A DNA stretch of 64,000 bases from Aquila chrysaetos chrysaetos (taxonomy: Eukaryota; Chordata; Aves; Accipitriformes; Accipitridae), in the NCBI RefSeq assembly GCF_900496995.4, contig NC_044016.1, positions 23,540,932 through 23,604,931 on the forward strand. Reading direction: 5' to 3'. Below are positions 60,401 to 64,000 of the stretch, one piece after another (position 1 is the stretch's first letter; the number at the start of each line of letters is the position of its first letter). A program made the position numbers and the translations under genes. The notes below the pieces were generated by a model, which saw only the letters and a program-made list of their open reading frames with translations, was not told the origin of the DNA and did not search any database.

Positions 60401-63361
60401 CCGGTTGAACCAGTCTTAATAACAGCTTCAGAGGACCATACATTAAAAATGTGGAATTTACAAAAAACAGCCCCAGCAAAAAAGTAAGATTGTTTTGTTT
60501 TGTTTTGTTTCAAAAAACATTTTCATTCATGGAAAAAAAAAAAAATTGTAGATGCCACTTCACTGGATGGCCTTTGGAGTTAATGGAAATTGTTCCTTGA
60601 ATTCAAGAGTAGGAAAACAAGCTCTTAGAGAAGAATGGGGATTTCTAAAGAGTGCCAGAAGAAATCCATGTCTGTTCGTGAATGTGTTTTGTTTGTGAAA
60701 ATGAAAACCATTCACTTTTTTGTATTTTCTTTGTAGATAACATGGCAAATTAATTTACTAGTGAAAATATTTGAGTGTGGCCTGTTAGTGTGCTTGCATG
60801 TGTATATAAATGTATAAAAATGCATTTTTATATATATGTGTACACATATATGCGTATAGATGTGTATAGCTTTAAACTTTGACTGAGATGTTGCTAGGTT
60901 CCTTTGTACACTGTCTTTTGCATGTTGCTGGGGATTTGCAGAAATGAGAGCAAATTCATAGCGGGGCTGATATAGTAGAGGGAGTACATCATAGCTTTTA
61001 GGAGGACTGGGCAAAGCATGTGGTCTTCTCACAGTCTGTAATGAGCACTGGATTGGTAAAGTCCAGAGCAGCAGTTTTTGAAGTGGCTTGTAACTGTGCT
61101 ACAGCATTGATATAAAACCAAGGTGTCATAAGCTCCTTTGCTCTGGGTAGGGATTTGGAACACTTAATGATATATTCCATGTGATACTGATGGCCCTCCA
61201 CTCCTTCCCTACAACTGAAGTACCTACCTACTGGTTTGACTGGTGTGCGAGAGTTTGTGGCCTCTCTACCTTGAAGGTCTTTAAACAAAAAAACAAACCA
61301 ACAAATCCTATCATATTTGGAAAGAATGCAAAGAATTCCTAGACATATGAAAAATCATGTTGGGAGAGAAGTTGTGGGGAAACACTTCAAAAGACGTAGC
61401 AGTGATTTTAAGAATTTAGCAATTCTGGCAAATTACGGTAAAGCATTGTGTAAGACCATATACATGCTAACATTTTCTTGTACTTCATTTAGGAGTGCTT
61501 CTCTTGATGTAGAGCCAATATATACCTTCAGAGCACATAAGTGAGTATTTCCTGAGAAACACTGTCATATTTTGAGAAATAGGTGATTTTTTAAACAGAC
61601 GCAGAATCTTTTTAAAAAGTAATTTCCACCTTGTCAGAAAGTGATTGCTTGTGATGCTTTTAGTTCCCATGCTATTTAAAATATCTGCATATGCTCATCT
61701 CCTTTCTGCATAATTATTTATGTCTGGAGCTAGATACACCACAGCTGTAAAAAGAAAAACCTACAAATTATACAGTTCAAATTCAATTAGGTGTTCTGTT
61801 CATCATGGCAGCTTTTGCCTCTTTGTCAGATATATGCATCTGTAAAATGAAGCTGTTTGCAGTGAATTTAAATCTACTGAATTGATTTCATGAAAGAGCC
61901 TTAGATCTTTAAAAAAGGGAAAAAAGCTGTTTATGCAAAATAACAAAGCCTATAGTTTAAAAGCATGACACTTTTCACATTTCATGTGCATAATGATTAA
62001 ATTGTCCTGATTGTAGTTACAGTACCAAATACTGTGGAGGTTTTTTTGTGGGAAGTGTTGTAGCATATGGTCTGACTATGCAGAATTTTTATTGCAGTCG
62101 TGCAGCAAGTGAATTGTATCTAACGGGGAAATTTGAAGATTCTATTGATTTTTTTTTTATTATTATTATTATTTTTTAAATAATGAAAATGTTAATAGTC
62201 AACATTTCTTTGTGGGGGGCTTCTTCCAGTGGACCAGTGCTCTGTGTGGTGATGAGCAGTAATGGTGAACAGTGTTACAGTGGGGGAACAGATGGCCTCA
62301 TCCATGGCTGGAATACAACCAACCCAAACATCGATCCCTATGACTCTTACGGTACGTTGCTGTCACACACACCAGTGAAATGATACATTTAGTGACATTA
62401 ATGTTATGTGGCTAAAATAGTAAAATTTGTAGGTAATGCTTCTTTGAGAATTTAAAAGAGAAAATTGAATGGCTTCAATTACTTTTAGTAAATTTTTATT
62501 TTAGTACTGATCCTGGTTCATGAGAAGATAGAATTTGTCAGTTTCTTTAAAAAGGCCTTGATCTCATCACAGTTTTGAGAAACAGCTAGGTTGAAAAAGT
62601 ACAGGACTAAACCTGATACTTGGCAAGTACAGCAAATATGTATTTTTAACGTTCTTTTCTTCGACAAATCTCTGTGCAGCTGAGATAAAAAGAGGTTGTA
62701 TAGTCTGAGACCAAAGTTGTTAATGTTGCCTGCAAACAGCTAAAAAGGCCCAGTTTGGTAAGATTTACCAGATCTGAATGGATGTCAGCCTTGTGTCTGT
62801 GTTTTAAAACATTTTTCACTTCTCATAGCTTGAGATGCGGTTGGCCTCAAAGCTGGCTTTTGGGAAAAAGGGACTGATGTTCCATTAATGTTTTTTTGAG
62901 AGTGAATTTTAAAATCAAAGTGTGTTTTTCAAACTTTGATACTGCCCCTTCTGCTGAGAAATTGTTTTGTTCCATTAGTTGTAAACTGCATAACTGAATG
63001 CCACATATGCTGATGAAATTCAAGCATCTTCATACAAGAATAATTGAGACTTCTGTATTGATATGACCTGATTGGTCTTGGTTGTTTTATGGACTGGCTT
63101 TTTAAGGTTGGTCCATAAACACAGACCAAGATACAACTATTGACTTAATTCAAATTTTGTTTTGAAATGTGTTTTCTTGTGTTTTGTTCGCAGATCCTTC
63201 AGTTCTAAGAGGTGCTTTTGTAGGCCATACAGATGCAGTATGGGGTCTGGTTTACAGTGGAGCACACCAGCGTTTGCTATCCTGTTCAGCAGACGGCACT
63301 ATACGTCTATGGAAAGCTACAGAAATTGCTCCAGCTCTCAATATATTTAATGATAATCAAG
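5129..63361 (+). CDS. STRN: Striatin (STRN), exons 1-14, 3' end outside window
   Basis: Striatin is the B''' regulatory/scaffold subunit of PP2A in STRIPAK, joining the PP2A A and C subunits with MOB4, STRIP1/2, PDCD10 and GCK-III kinases (MST3, MST4, STK25). It acts in the cytoplasm and at membranes and junctions. Fourteen exons join with consistent phase to give residues 1-636. In order: low-complexity N-terminus (1-70), caveolin-binding motif FLQHEWGRF (80-88), coiled coil (about 89-150), calmodulin-binding segment around WKQGRQLLRQ (about 175-190), acidic and Ser-rich linker (about 190-465), and WD40 repeats 1-3 (about 476-625). Human STRN has 780 residues and 18 exons, so about four exons coding the remaining WD40 repeats lie to the right. 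The sequence resembles STRN rather than STRN3 or STRN4 throughout (MDEQAGPGVFFSNN start; NQGDMKPP; GKSFIMGTDEALENELGLGE). The strong Kozak context GCCATGG supports the start. Confidence 0.95.
5693..5732 (+). repeat. 18-base tandem duplication in CpG island
   Basis: Two exact copies of TGCCCCTCCGGGGCCGGC (5693-5710 and 5711-5728) plus the first four bases of a third. Each unit contains the self-complementary CTCCGGGG/CCGG core. Located in intron 1, about 260 bases past exon 1. Confidence 0.9.
6798..7010 (+). mobile_element. Ancient MIR-like (CORE) SINE fragment
   Basis: The order of matches follows the old amniote MIR/CORE-SINE pattern. A CACTTTGCATGTTTATAGTG-type block is followed by CTCAAAAGCTTGGTAAGTGTTATGGATGAGAC. 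Then come a segment like the GTTAAGTGACTTGCCCAAGGTCA consensus (TATTTGCCAAAGTCGTGCA) and AGTGGCAGAACTGGGAATATAACCC. It is heavily diverged and indels are evident, so it is old and inactive. Identified by recall of the consensus, not by alignment. Confidence 0.65.
8892..8908 (+). repeat. Short (GT)n run
   Basis: About eight GT units in intron 1. Confidence 0.9.
9377..9448 (+). repeat. 20-base minisatellite, about 2.5-3.5 copies
   Basis: Two clear 20-base units, AAATGAGATAAAATGTGGTG (9400-9419) and AAATGAGGTAAAAAGTGGTT (9420-9439), differ at three positions. They are flanked by partial AAATGATAG units on both sides (from 9377 and from 9440). Confidence 0.75.
18723..18826 (+). CDS. STRN: STRN exon 2, residues 104-138
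   Basis: Begins after CCTTTTGCAG and reads AQIAFLQGERKGQENLKKDL, then VRRIKMLEYALKQER. This is the heart of the coiled coil that dimerises striatin and binds the PP2A A subunit. It is nearly identical to other vertebrate striatins. It ends in phase 2 at GGAAAG|GTATGC. Confidence 0.97.
25214..26357 (-). mobile_element. Endogenous retrovirus LTR, apparently solo, antisense to STRN
   Basis: Read on the minus strand, the element starts TGTATTGGGTTTGCACGGCA and ends near GGTCAACCTACCACA, about 1.14 kb, with TG...CA ends as in retroviral LTRs. I recognise the sequence as a family common in bird genomes. Its U3 part carries repeated CTGGAGCAG / CCCATGCTGGAGCAG units (about 25.63-26.05 kb), and an AATAAA lies near the 3' side (TTTATT at 25399-25404 on the plus strand). 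Short similar flanks (CCAGC before, CCAGT after) could be a worn target-site duplication. No gag, pol or env coding sequence is attached, so it looks like a solo LTR. The long open frames in it come from the repeats and are not genes. Class not assigned. Confidence 0.8.
25620..26050. repeat. Imperfect tandem units inside the LTR
   Basis: The block CTGCTCCAGCATGGG, or close variants (CTGCTCCAGCGTGGG, CTGCTCCAGCGCGGG, CTGCTCTGGCGTGGG, CTGCTCCACCGTGG), recurs roughly every 45-60 bases with TGGGTCC and GTCCTGCCAG motifs between. Unit length varies, so this is an old, diverged tandem array rather than a clean satellite. Confidence 0.75.
27096..27111 (+). repeat. Run of 16 G
   Basis: An uninterrupted G run, followed after GAAGAT by GGGGAGGG. 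Could form a quadruplex in the non-template strand or pre-mRNA; also a likely place for sequencing or assembly error. Confidence 0.85.
27436..27509 (+). CDS. STRN: STRN exon 3, residues 138-163
   Basis: After a long T-rich tract and TTTCAG, it reads (R)AKYHKLKYGTELNQGDMKPP then NYDS, completing the coiled coil. NQGDMKPP is characteristic of STRN (STRN3 has NQGDLKMP). It ends in phase 1 at GATTCTG|GTAAGA. Confidence 0.97.
27510..29970 (+). other. STRN: STRN intron 3
   Basis: 2.5 kb, AT-rich, with a T run at about 28472-28494. No recognisable repeat family or exon. Confidence 0.85.
29971..30049 (+). CDS. STRN: STRN exon 4, residues 163-189 (calmodulin-binding region)
   Basis: Starts after TCTTTTCCAG and reads DEGNETEIQPQQNSQLIWKQ then GRQLLRQ. 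The basic, hydrophobic NSQLIWKQGRQLLRQ corresponds to the calcium/calmodulin-binding segment of human striatin (about residues 149-166). It ends in phase 2, AAGACA|GTAAGT. Confidence 0.96.
30927..30985 (+). other. STRN: Possible alternative terminal exon with polyA signals
   Basis: A near-ideal acceptor (TGCTTTTCTTTTGCAG) is followed by GCTCAAATC and a stop at 30949-30951. AATAAA at 30951-30956 and 30961-30966 and GT-rich TGGTCTGACTTG follow. Joined to exon 4, it would add only LKSLHVC after Gln189 and stop, giving a short striatin with caveolin, coiled-coil and calmodulin regions but no WD40 domain. Predicted from signals only; the end is a guess. Confidence 0.25.
31828..31856 (+). repeat. 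(TTTA)n microsatellite
   Basis: Five to six TTTA units flanked by T runs, about 200 bases before exon 5. Confidence 0.9.
32058..32222 (+). CDS. STRN: STRN exon 5, residues 189-244
   Basis: After TGTTCCTACAG, it reads (Q)YLQEVGYTDTILDVKSKRVR then ALLGLSSDASEKENRNQ and so on. The first half is the highly conserved block after the calmodulin site; the second half is a polar linker that varies among species. It ends in phase 2, ATTGG|GTAAGC. Confidence 0.96.
34786..35199 (+). other. Open stretch of unknown origin, one internal stop
   Basis: One plus-strand frame is open for 65 codons, has a single TGA at 34981-34983, then stays open for 71 more codons to a TAG at 35197. The translation has mixed composition (for example TKTQIEDALWLCMDTVKLFV and SHQPEDVLVTFEEHSAGQ) rather than low complexity. 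I do not recognise a family. It could be a decayed retrocopy, a transposon remnant or chance. The opposite strand is also open over much of this stretch, which weakens the case. Confidence 0.2.
37249..37286 (+). repeat. AT/GT-rich alternating tract
   Basis: Imperfect TATATACACATATATATGG / GTGTGTATATATA alternating purine-pyrimidine tract in intron 5. Confidence 0.8.
42340..42790 (+). pseudogene. Decayed pogo/Tigger-like transposase fragment
   Basis: The frame starting at 42327 reads RLRKEGSVLLVMPYYTSELL then PLDVSCNKPLKSVMKKHWNK. This matches the hallmark of pogo-superfamily (Tigger/TIGD, DDE_1) transposases: a VIPGGLTSQLQPLDVSINKPFK-like block followed by RxxWNEW. About 70 bases after a TAA (42537) the same frame resumes as NILKWVIAEAKCSISKTL, fitting the next family block (WVxEAWxxISxxxIxxSF). 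A neighbouring frame, just upstream, gives KKPLLLIFVM, like the KKPSLLVLDSF block. A shifted frame downstream gives GCENQDDVHL, like CGISNALDGTEDDL. Several stops and at least two frameshifts mean it is dead. Only the C-terminal part of the catalytic domain is visible; no terminal inverted repeats were found. Confidence 0.7.
43685..43707 (+). repeat. STRN: GGT/GTT triplet run forming the exon 6 acceptor tract
   Basis: GGTGGTGGTTGTTGTTGTTGTTTAG runs directly into the exon 6 acceptor AG. The tract that should be pyrimidine-rich is a triplet repeat with a G at every third position. Confidence 0.9.
43708..43843 (+). CDS. STRN: STRN exon 6, residues 244-289
   Basis: Reads (G)KPELTDSASLLETFKFLENA then AADFSDEEDEEDIEGREKTI and IDTAT. 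The conserved FKFLENAAADFSDE motif is followed by an acidic stretch. It ends in phase 0, ACA|GTGAGT. The acceptor is unusual because its tract is a TTG triplet repeat. Confidence 0.95.
43844..45793 (+). other. STRN: STRN intron 6
   Basis: 1.95 kb, AT-rich, with a run of 32 T at 45449-45480. No exon or repeat family recognised. Confidence 0.85.
45449..45480 (+). repeat. Run of 32 T
   Basis: Uninterrupted T tract, about 310 bases upstream of exon 7. No flanking retroposon recognised. Confidence 0.9.
45794..45929 (+). CDS. STRN: STRN exon 7, residues 290-335
   Basis: After CCTTTCAG, it reads IVRKRVLSDSSEDRDTEEAL then KEFDFLVTSDEGDGESRSSG and DGTDW. EEALKEFDFLVTSDEGDGESRSSGDGT is a conserved striatin-family block; the acidic, serine-rich composition suggests phosphorylation sites (inference). 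It ends in phase 1, GACTGGG|GTAAGG. Confidence 0.96.
46698..46907 (-). other. Orphan minus-strand open frame, 69 codons
   Basis: Reads MVNRILTAVSKDIEAHPLKQ, then RDYTTLYNNLESSQELDMAS, and so on to a TAA. Codon choice and composition look protein-like (mixed charge, amphipathic, no low complexity), and an in-frame stop lies four codons upstream of the ATG. I do not recognise the family and see no splice sites with flanking coding sequence. It may be a fragment of a decayed mobile element or chance. Confidence 0.2.
47945..48640 (-). mobile_element. CR1 LINE 3' fragment, antisense, diverged
   Basis: Read on the plus strand, the blocks appear in the known order of a reverse-complemented CR1 end. 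These are ATAGGATCATGACT (worn ATTCTATG-type tail), GAGATCATCTAGTCCAACCT, GTATCTTCCAAAAAAGGAG, CCTCATAGTAAGAAG, TGGAGTACTCAAGGTGTGGT, ACAGCCCAGGATAGGATTG and CAAGTCAGTCCCC. It is heavily diverged and not coding. CR1 is the dominant LINE of birds. The right border is approximate. Confidence 0.85.
49085..49117 (+). repeat. (GTTT)n microsatellite
   Basis: Five to six GTTT units ending in a short T run, intron 7. Confidence 0.9.
49744..49854 (+). CDS. STRN: STRN exon 8, residues 335-372
   Basis: After TTTGTTTAG, it reads (E)KEDQCLMPEAWNVDQGVITK then LKEQYKKERKGKKGVK. The lysine-rich end is a conserved basic cluster. It ends in phase 1, GTGAAGA|GTAAGT, so the next exon completes an Arg codon. Confidence 0.97.
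51508..51762 (+). other. STRN: Open frame in intron 8, possible second optional exon
   Basis: An 84-codon open frame whose second half reads HSVFSAIHDIAHSEEECEEG then SPGKKKG, acidic then basic as in the neighbouring STRN linker. An acceptor-like GTGTTTTCAG at 51637 would join exon 8 in the correct phase. No good donor is present, however: the only phase-compatible GT nearby is GTACAA. Weak candidate. Confidence 0.15.
52010..52030 (-). mobile_element. Minimal CR1 3'-tail remnant
   Basis: ATAGAATCATAGAATGGTTT is the reverse complement of the ATTCTATG-type CR1 3' end. The rest of the element is missing or unrecognisable. Confidence 0.5.
52168..52254 (+). CDS. STRN: Candidate STRN cassette exon (29 codons)
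   Basis: An 87-base segment lies between an acceptor (ACTTACAACAG) and a near-perfect donor (ACAG|GTAAGTG). Inserted between exons 8 and 9, it completes the split codon on each side (A+GA gives Arg; G+GG gives Gly) and stays open. It adds 29 residues that begin KTTEDMFQPQ and end KMMEQST before GPNRSKLQD. Exon length, phase and splice sites all fit an optional exon. The paralogue STRN3 (SG2NA) is known to have alpha/beta isoforms differing by an insert in this linker, which makes an optional exon here plausible. The acceptor tract is weak, as expected for a regulated exon. Not proven; no transcript data. Confidence 0.5.
52808..52951 (+). CDS. STRN: STRN exon 9, residues 372-420
   Basis: After a long T-rich tract and TGGTTAG, it reads (R)PNRSKLQDMLANLRDVDDLP then SLQPSVAPSSRPSSSRLIEH and EINRTDE. 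SKLQDMLANLRDVD is the STRN version of the conserved linker block. The Ser/Pro-rich part is likely unstructured. It ends in phase 1, GATGAAG|GTAAGT. Confidence 0.97.
52952..55616 (+). other. STRN: STRN intron 9
   Basis: 2.7 kb. CCAAGCACTTTACAAATGCTG at about 53037-53060 hints at another worn MIR-like SINE, too short to call. An AT/GT alternating tract lies at 53310-53354. No exon recognised. Confidence 0.8.
53310..53354 (+). repeat. TATG/TACA alternating microsatellite
   Basis: GTATGTATATGTATACATATATACACACACATATATGTATGTG, an imperfect, partly self-complementary purine-pyrimidine tract able to fold back on itself. Confidence 0.85.
55617..55753 (+). CDS. STRN: STRN exon 10, residues 420-465
   Basis: After ATTTTCTTGCAG, it reads (V)EALTFPPSSGKSFIMGTDEA then LENELGLGELAGLTVANEAD and SLTYD, the conserved lead-in to the WD40 domain. 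The form GTDEALENELGLGELAGLTVANEADSL identifies STRN rather than STRN3 (GSDDVLLSVLGLGDLADL). It ends in phase 0, TATGAT|GTAAGT. Confidence 0.97.
55754..60307 (+). other. STRN: STRN intron 10
   Basis: 4.55 kb. It contains a sense CR1 fragment at about 56.05-56.48 kb. The remaining sequence is AT-rich with scattered T runs; no further exon or repeat family recognised. Confidence 0.85.
56045..56480 (+). mobile_element. CR1 LINE fragment, sense, diverged
   Basis: Blocks in CR1 order: GGAGTAGCATGGCCAGCGGA, GGTTGGTGAGGCCATACCTG, CAGTTTTGGGCCCTCCACTT, AGGGAGCTGTCTTGTTCAG, AACAAGAGGAAACAGGAGCA, GGAGGTTCCGGCTGGACATT, CAAGTTGCCCAGAGAAACTG and TGATGTTCAAGACTTGTCTG. These correspond to the 3' part of CR1 with many substitutions and deletions. 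Non-coding remnant; borders approximate. Confidence 0.85.
60308..60483 (+). CDS. STRN: STRN exon 11, residues 466-524 (WD40 repeat 1)
   Basis: After TTTTTATTAG, it reads IANNKDALRKTWNPKFTLRS, HFDGIRGLAFHPVEPVLITA and SEDHTLKMWNLQKTAPAKK. This is the first WD40 blade, with SEDHTLKMW as the conserved D-x-T-x-K-x-W end. It ends in phase 2, GCAAAAAA|GTAAGA. Confidence 0.97.
60490..60510 (+). repeat. (TTTTG)n microsatellite
   Basis: Four TTTTG units directly after the exon 11 donor. Confidence 0.85.
60800..60870 (+). repeat. AT/GT-rich alternating tract
   Basis: TGTATATAAATGTATAAAAATG and TATATATGTGTACACATATA form a degenerate microsatellite with a near-palindromic centre. Confidence 0.75.
61493..61540 (+). 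CDS. STRN: STRN exon 12, residues 524-540
   Basis: A short 48-base exon after TACTTCATTTAG, reading (K)SASLDVEPIYTFRAH. It starts WD40 repeat 2. It ends in phase 2, CATAA|GTGAGT; the split codon becomes Asn here. Confidence 0.96.
61541..62229 (+). other. STRN: STRN intron 12
   Basis: 0.69 kb, AT-rich with a TTATTATTATTATTA tract about 60 bases before the next exon. Nothing else recognised. Confidence 0.85.
62230..62351 (+). CDS. STRN: STRN exon 13, residues 540-581 (rest of WD40 repeat 2)
   Basis: After GGGCTTCTTCCAG, it reads (N)GPVLCVVMSSNGEQCYSGGT then DGLIHGWNTTNPNIDPYDSY. The junction residue is Asn where human STRN has Lys, and GLIHGW replaces human GLIQGW. It ends in phase 1, TCTTACG|GTACGT. 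Confidence 0.96.
62352..63193 (+). other. STRN: STRN intron 13
   Basis: 0.84 kb of AT-rich sequence; no repeat family or exon recognised. Confidence 0.85.
63194..63361 (+). CDS. STRN: STRN exon 14, residues 581-637 (WD40 repeat 3)
   Basis: After TTTGTTCGCAG, it reads (D)PSVLRGAFVGHTDAVWGLVY, then SGAHQRLLSCSADGTIRLWK and ATEIAPALNIFNDNQ. It has the classic WD40 signature: GH at the start of the blade and SADGTIRLW at the end. It ends in phase 1, CAAG|GTACAG, a weaker donor. This is the last exon in the window. Confidence 0.96.
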
Positions 63362-64000
63362 GTACAGAAAATTGCCCTACCTTAAAGTGCATGAGCATCA
63401 CTATTCAGATTGCCATAATTTTGGCTACTGAATAGAAATCTTTCTTGTTTGATTTGCTGGATTTTATATCGTTATGCATGTTTTTGGGAAGAGTAAATTT
63501 TGGATCCCTTCTCCTTTGATGCCAGCTGAATAGATACCTACACACAGGGGGACAGTCACATCTAAAAGCCAGCTGCTGCAGATGATCTGCTGATGTTACT
63601 AGAACCATGGAGTATAATGTATCAACTCTGTAGTTCAGATTCAAACTGAGTTTCCATTAGGCCCTTGCTTTTGGTTTGTCCAGAATAAAGAAACCCTTTC
63701 TTCCCCCAACAGAGGTTTGGAGTAACCAGTGCTTTGTCTCAGGCCCGTGTCATTGTACCTTCCAGATTATGTTCCTTGTGCCTCTAACACAGATATTCTA
63801 GTTGAATTTCTGAGTTTGTGCATTAACTAAATAGCAATAACCTAGTCATCCTAAACACTGCTACACAAAAATTAACTCCAGTTACTGAAATGTCATGCAC
63901 AAATCAAAATCCTACCGTTTAGAGCATAATTGCTTGAAGTTGCTGTCTAAGCGCTCTAGAATGAGCCTGTTGACATTGCCAAACTCTCTTAGAGCTGATG
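63362..64000 (+). other. STRN: STRN intron 14, partial
   Basis: 639 bases to the window edge with no further exon. About four more coding exons, carrying the remaining WD40 repeats and the C-terminal AGADALAKVFV-type tail, are expected to the right. Confidence 0.85.

Larger units (their letters stand above)
60484..61492 (+). other. STRN: STRN intron 11
   Basis: 1.0 kb. (TTTTG)n at about 60490-60510 and an AT/GT alternating tract at about 60800-60870. Nothing else recognised. Confidence 0.85.

Noticed and set aside
5129..63361. Identity as STRN3 or STRN4 instead of STRN
   Set aside because: The N-terminus MDEQAGPGVFFSNN, NQGDMKPP, SKLQDMLANLRDVD and the exon 10 block all follow STRN. STRN3 has diagnostic differences at these sites, and the upstream neighbour HEATR5B flanks STRN, not STRN3.

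Overview
This window is vertebrate nuclear DNA, almost certainly from a bird. It has spliced genes with long introns, degenerate CR1 LINE pieces in both orientations, and one long endogenous-retrovirus LTR of a type familiar from bird genomes. The 14 striatin exons found here occupy about 58 kb, compact compared with a mammalian STRN locus. No prokaryotic features, CRISPR arrays, tRNA or rRNA genes were seen. The species cannot be named from the sequence alone.

Layout. Positions 1-1127 hold the 3' end of HEATR5B (plus strand): part of its last intron, then the terminal coding exon, followed by a 3' UTR with an AATAAA about 620 bases after the stop. A roughly 3.2 kb intergenic gap leads into a CpG-rich promoter at about 4.6-5.9 kb. 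This promoter carries a strong ZNF143/THAP11-type motif. STRN (striatin, plus strand) starts at 5129 and runs past the right edge: 14 coding exons can be placed with consistent GT-AG borders and reading phase, encoding residues 1-636. These cover the caveolin-binding motif, coiled coil, calmodulin-binding segment, acidic linker and the first three WD40 repeats. The remaining WD40 exons lie beyond position 64000. The tail-to-head HEATR5B-STRN order matches human chromosome 2p22.

How the genes work. HEATR5B is a large HEAT-repeat protein linked to AP-1/endosomal trafficking. STRN is the B''' regulatory and scaffold subunit of PP2A in the STRIPAK complex. They are neighbours but not known to act in one pathway.

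The rest is intron. It contains an antisense ERV LTR (about 25.2-26.4 kb), CR1 fragments (about 47.9-48.6 kb antisense and 56.0-56.5 kb sense), an old MIR-like SINE (about 6.8-7.0 kb), a decayed pogo/Tigger-like transposase (about 42.3-42.8 kb), simple repeats and several open stretches of unknown meaning. The most interesting observations are an unannotated-looking 87-base cassette exon between STRN exons 8 and 9 that keeps the frame, a possible short terminal exon in intron 4, and the transposase fossil. I found no evidence of a wholly new biological system.
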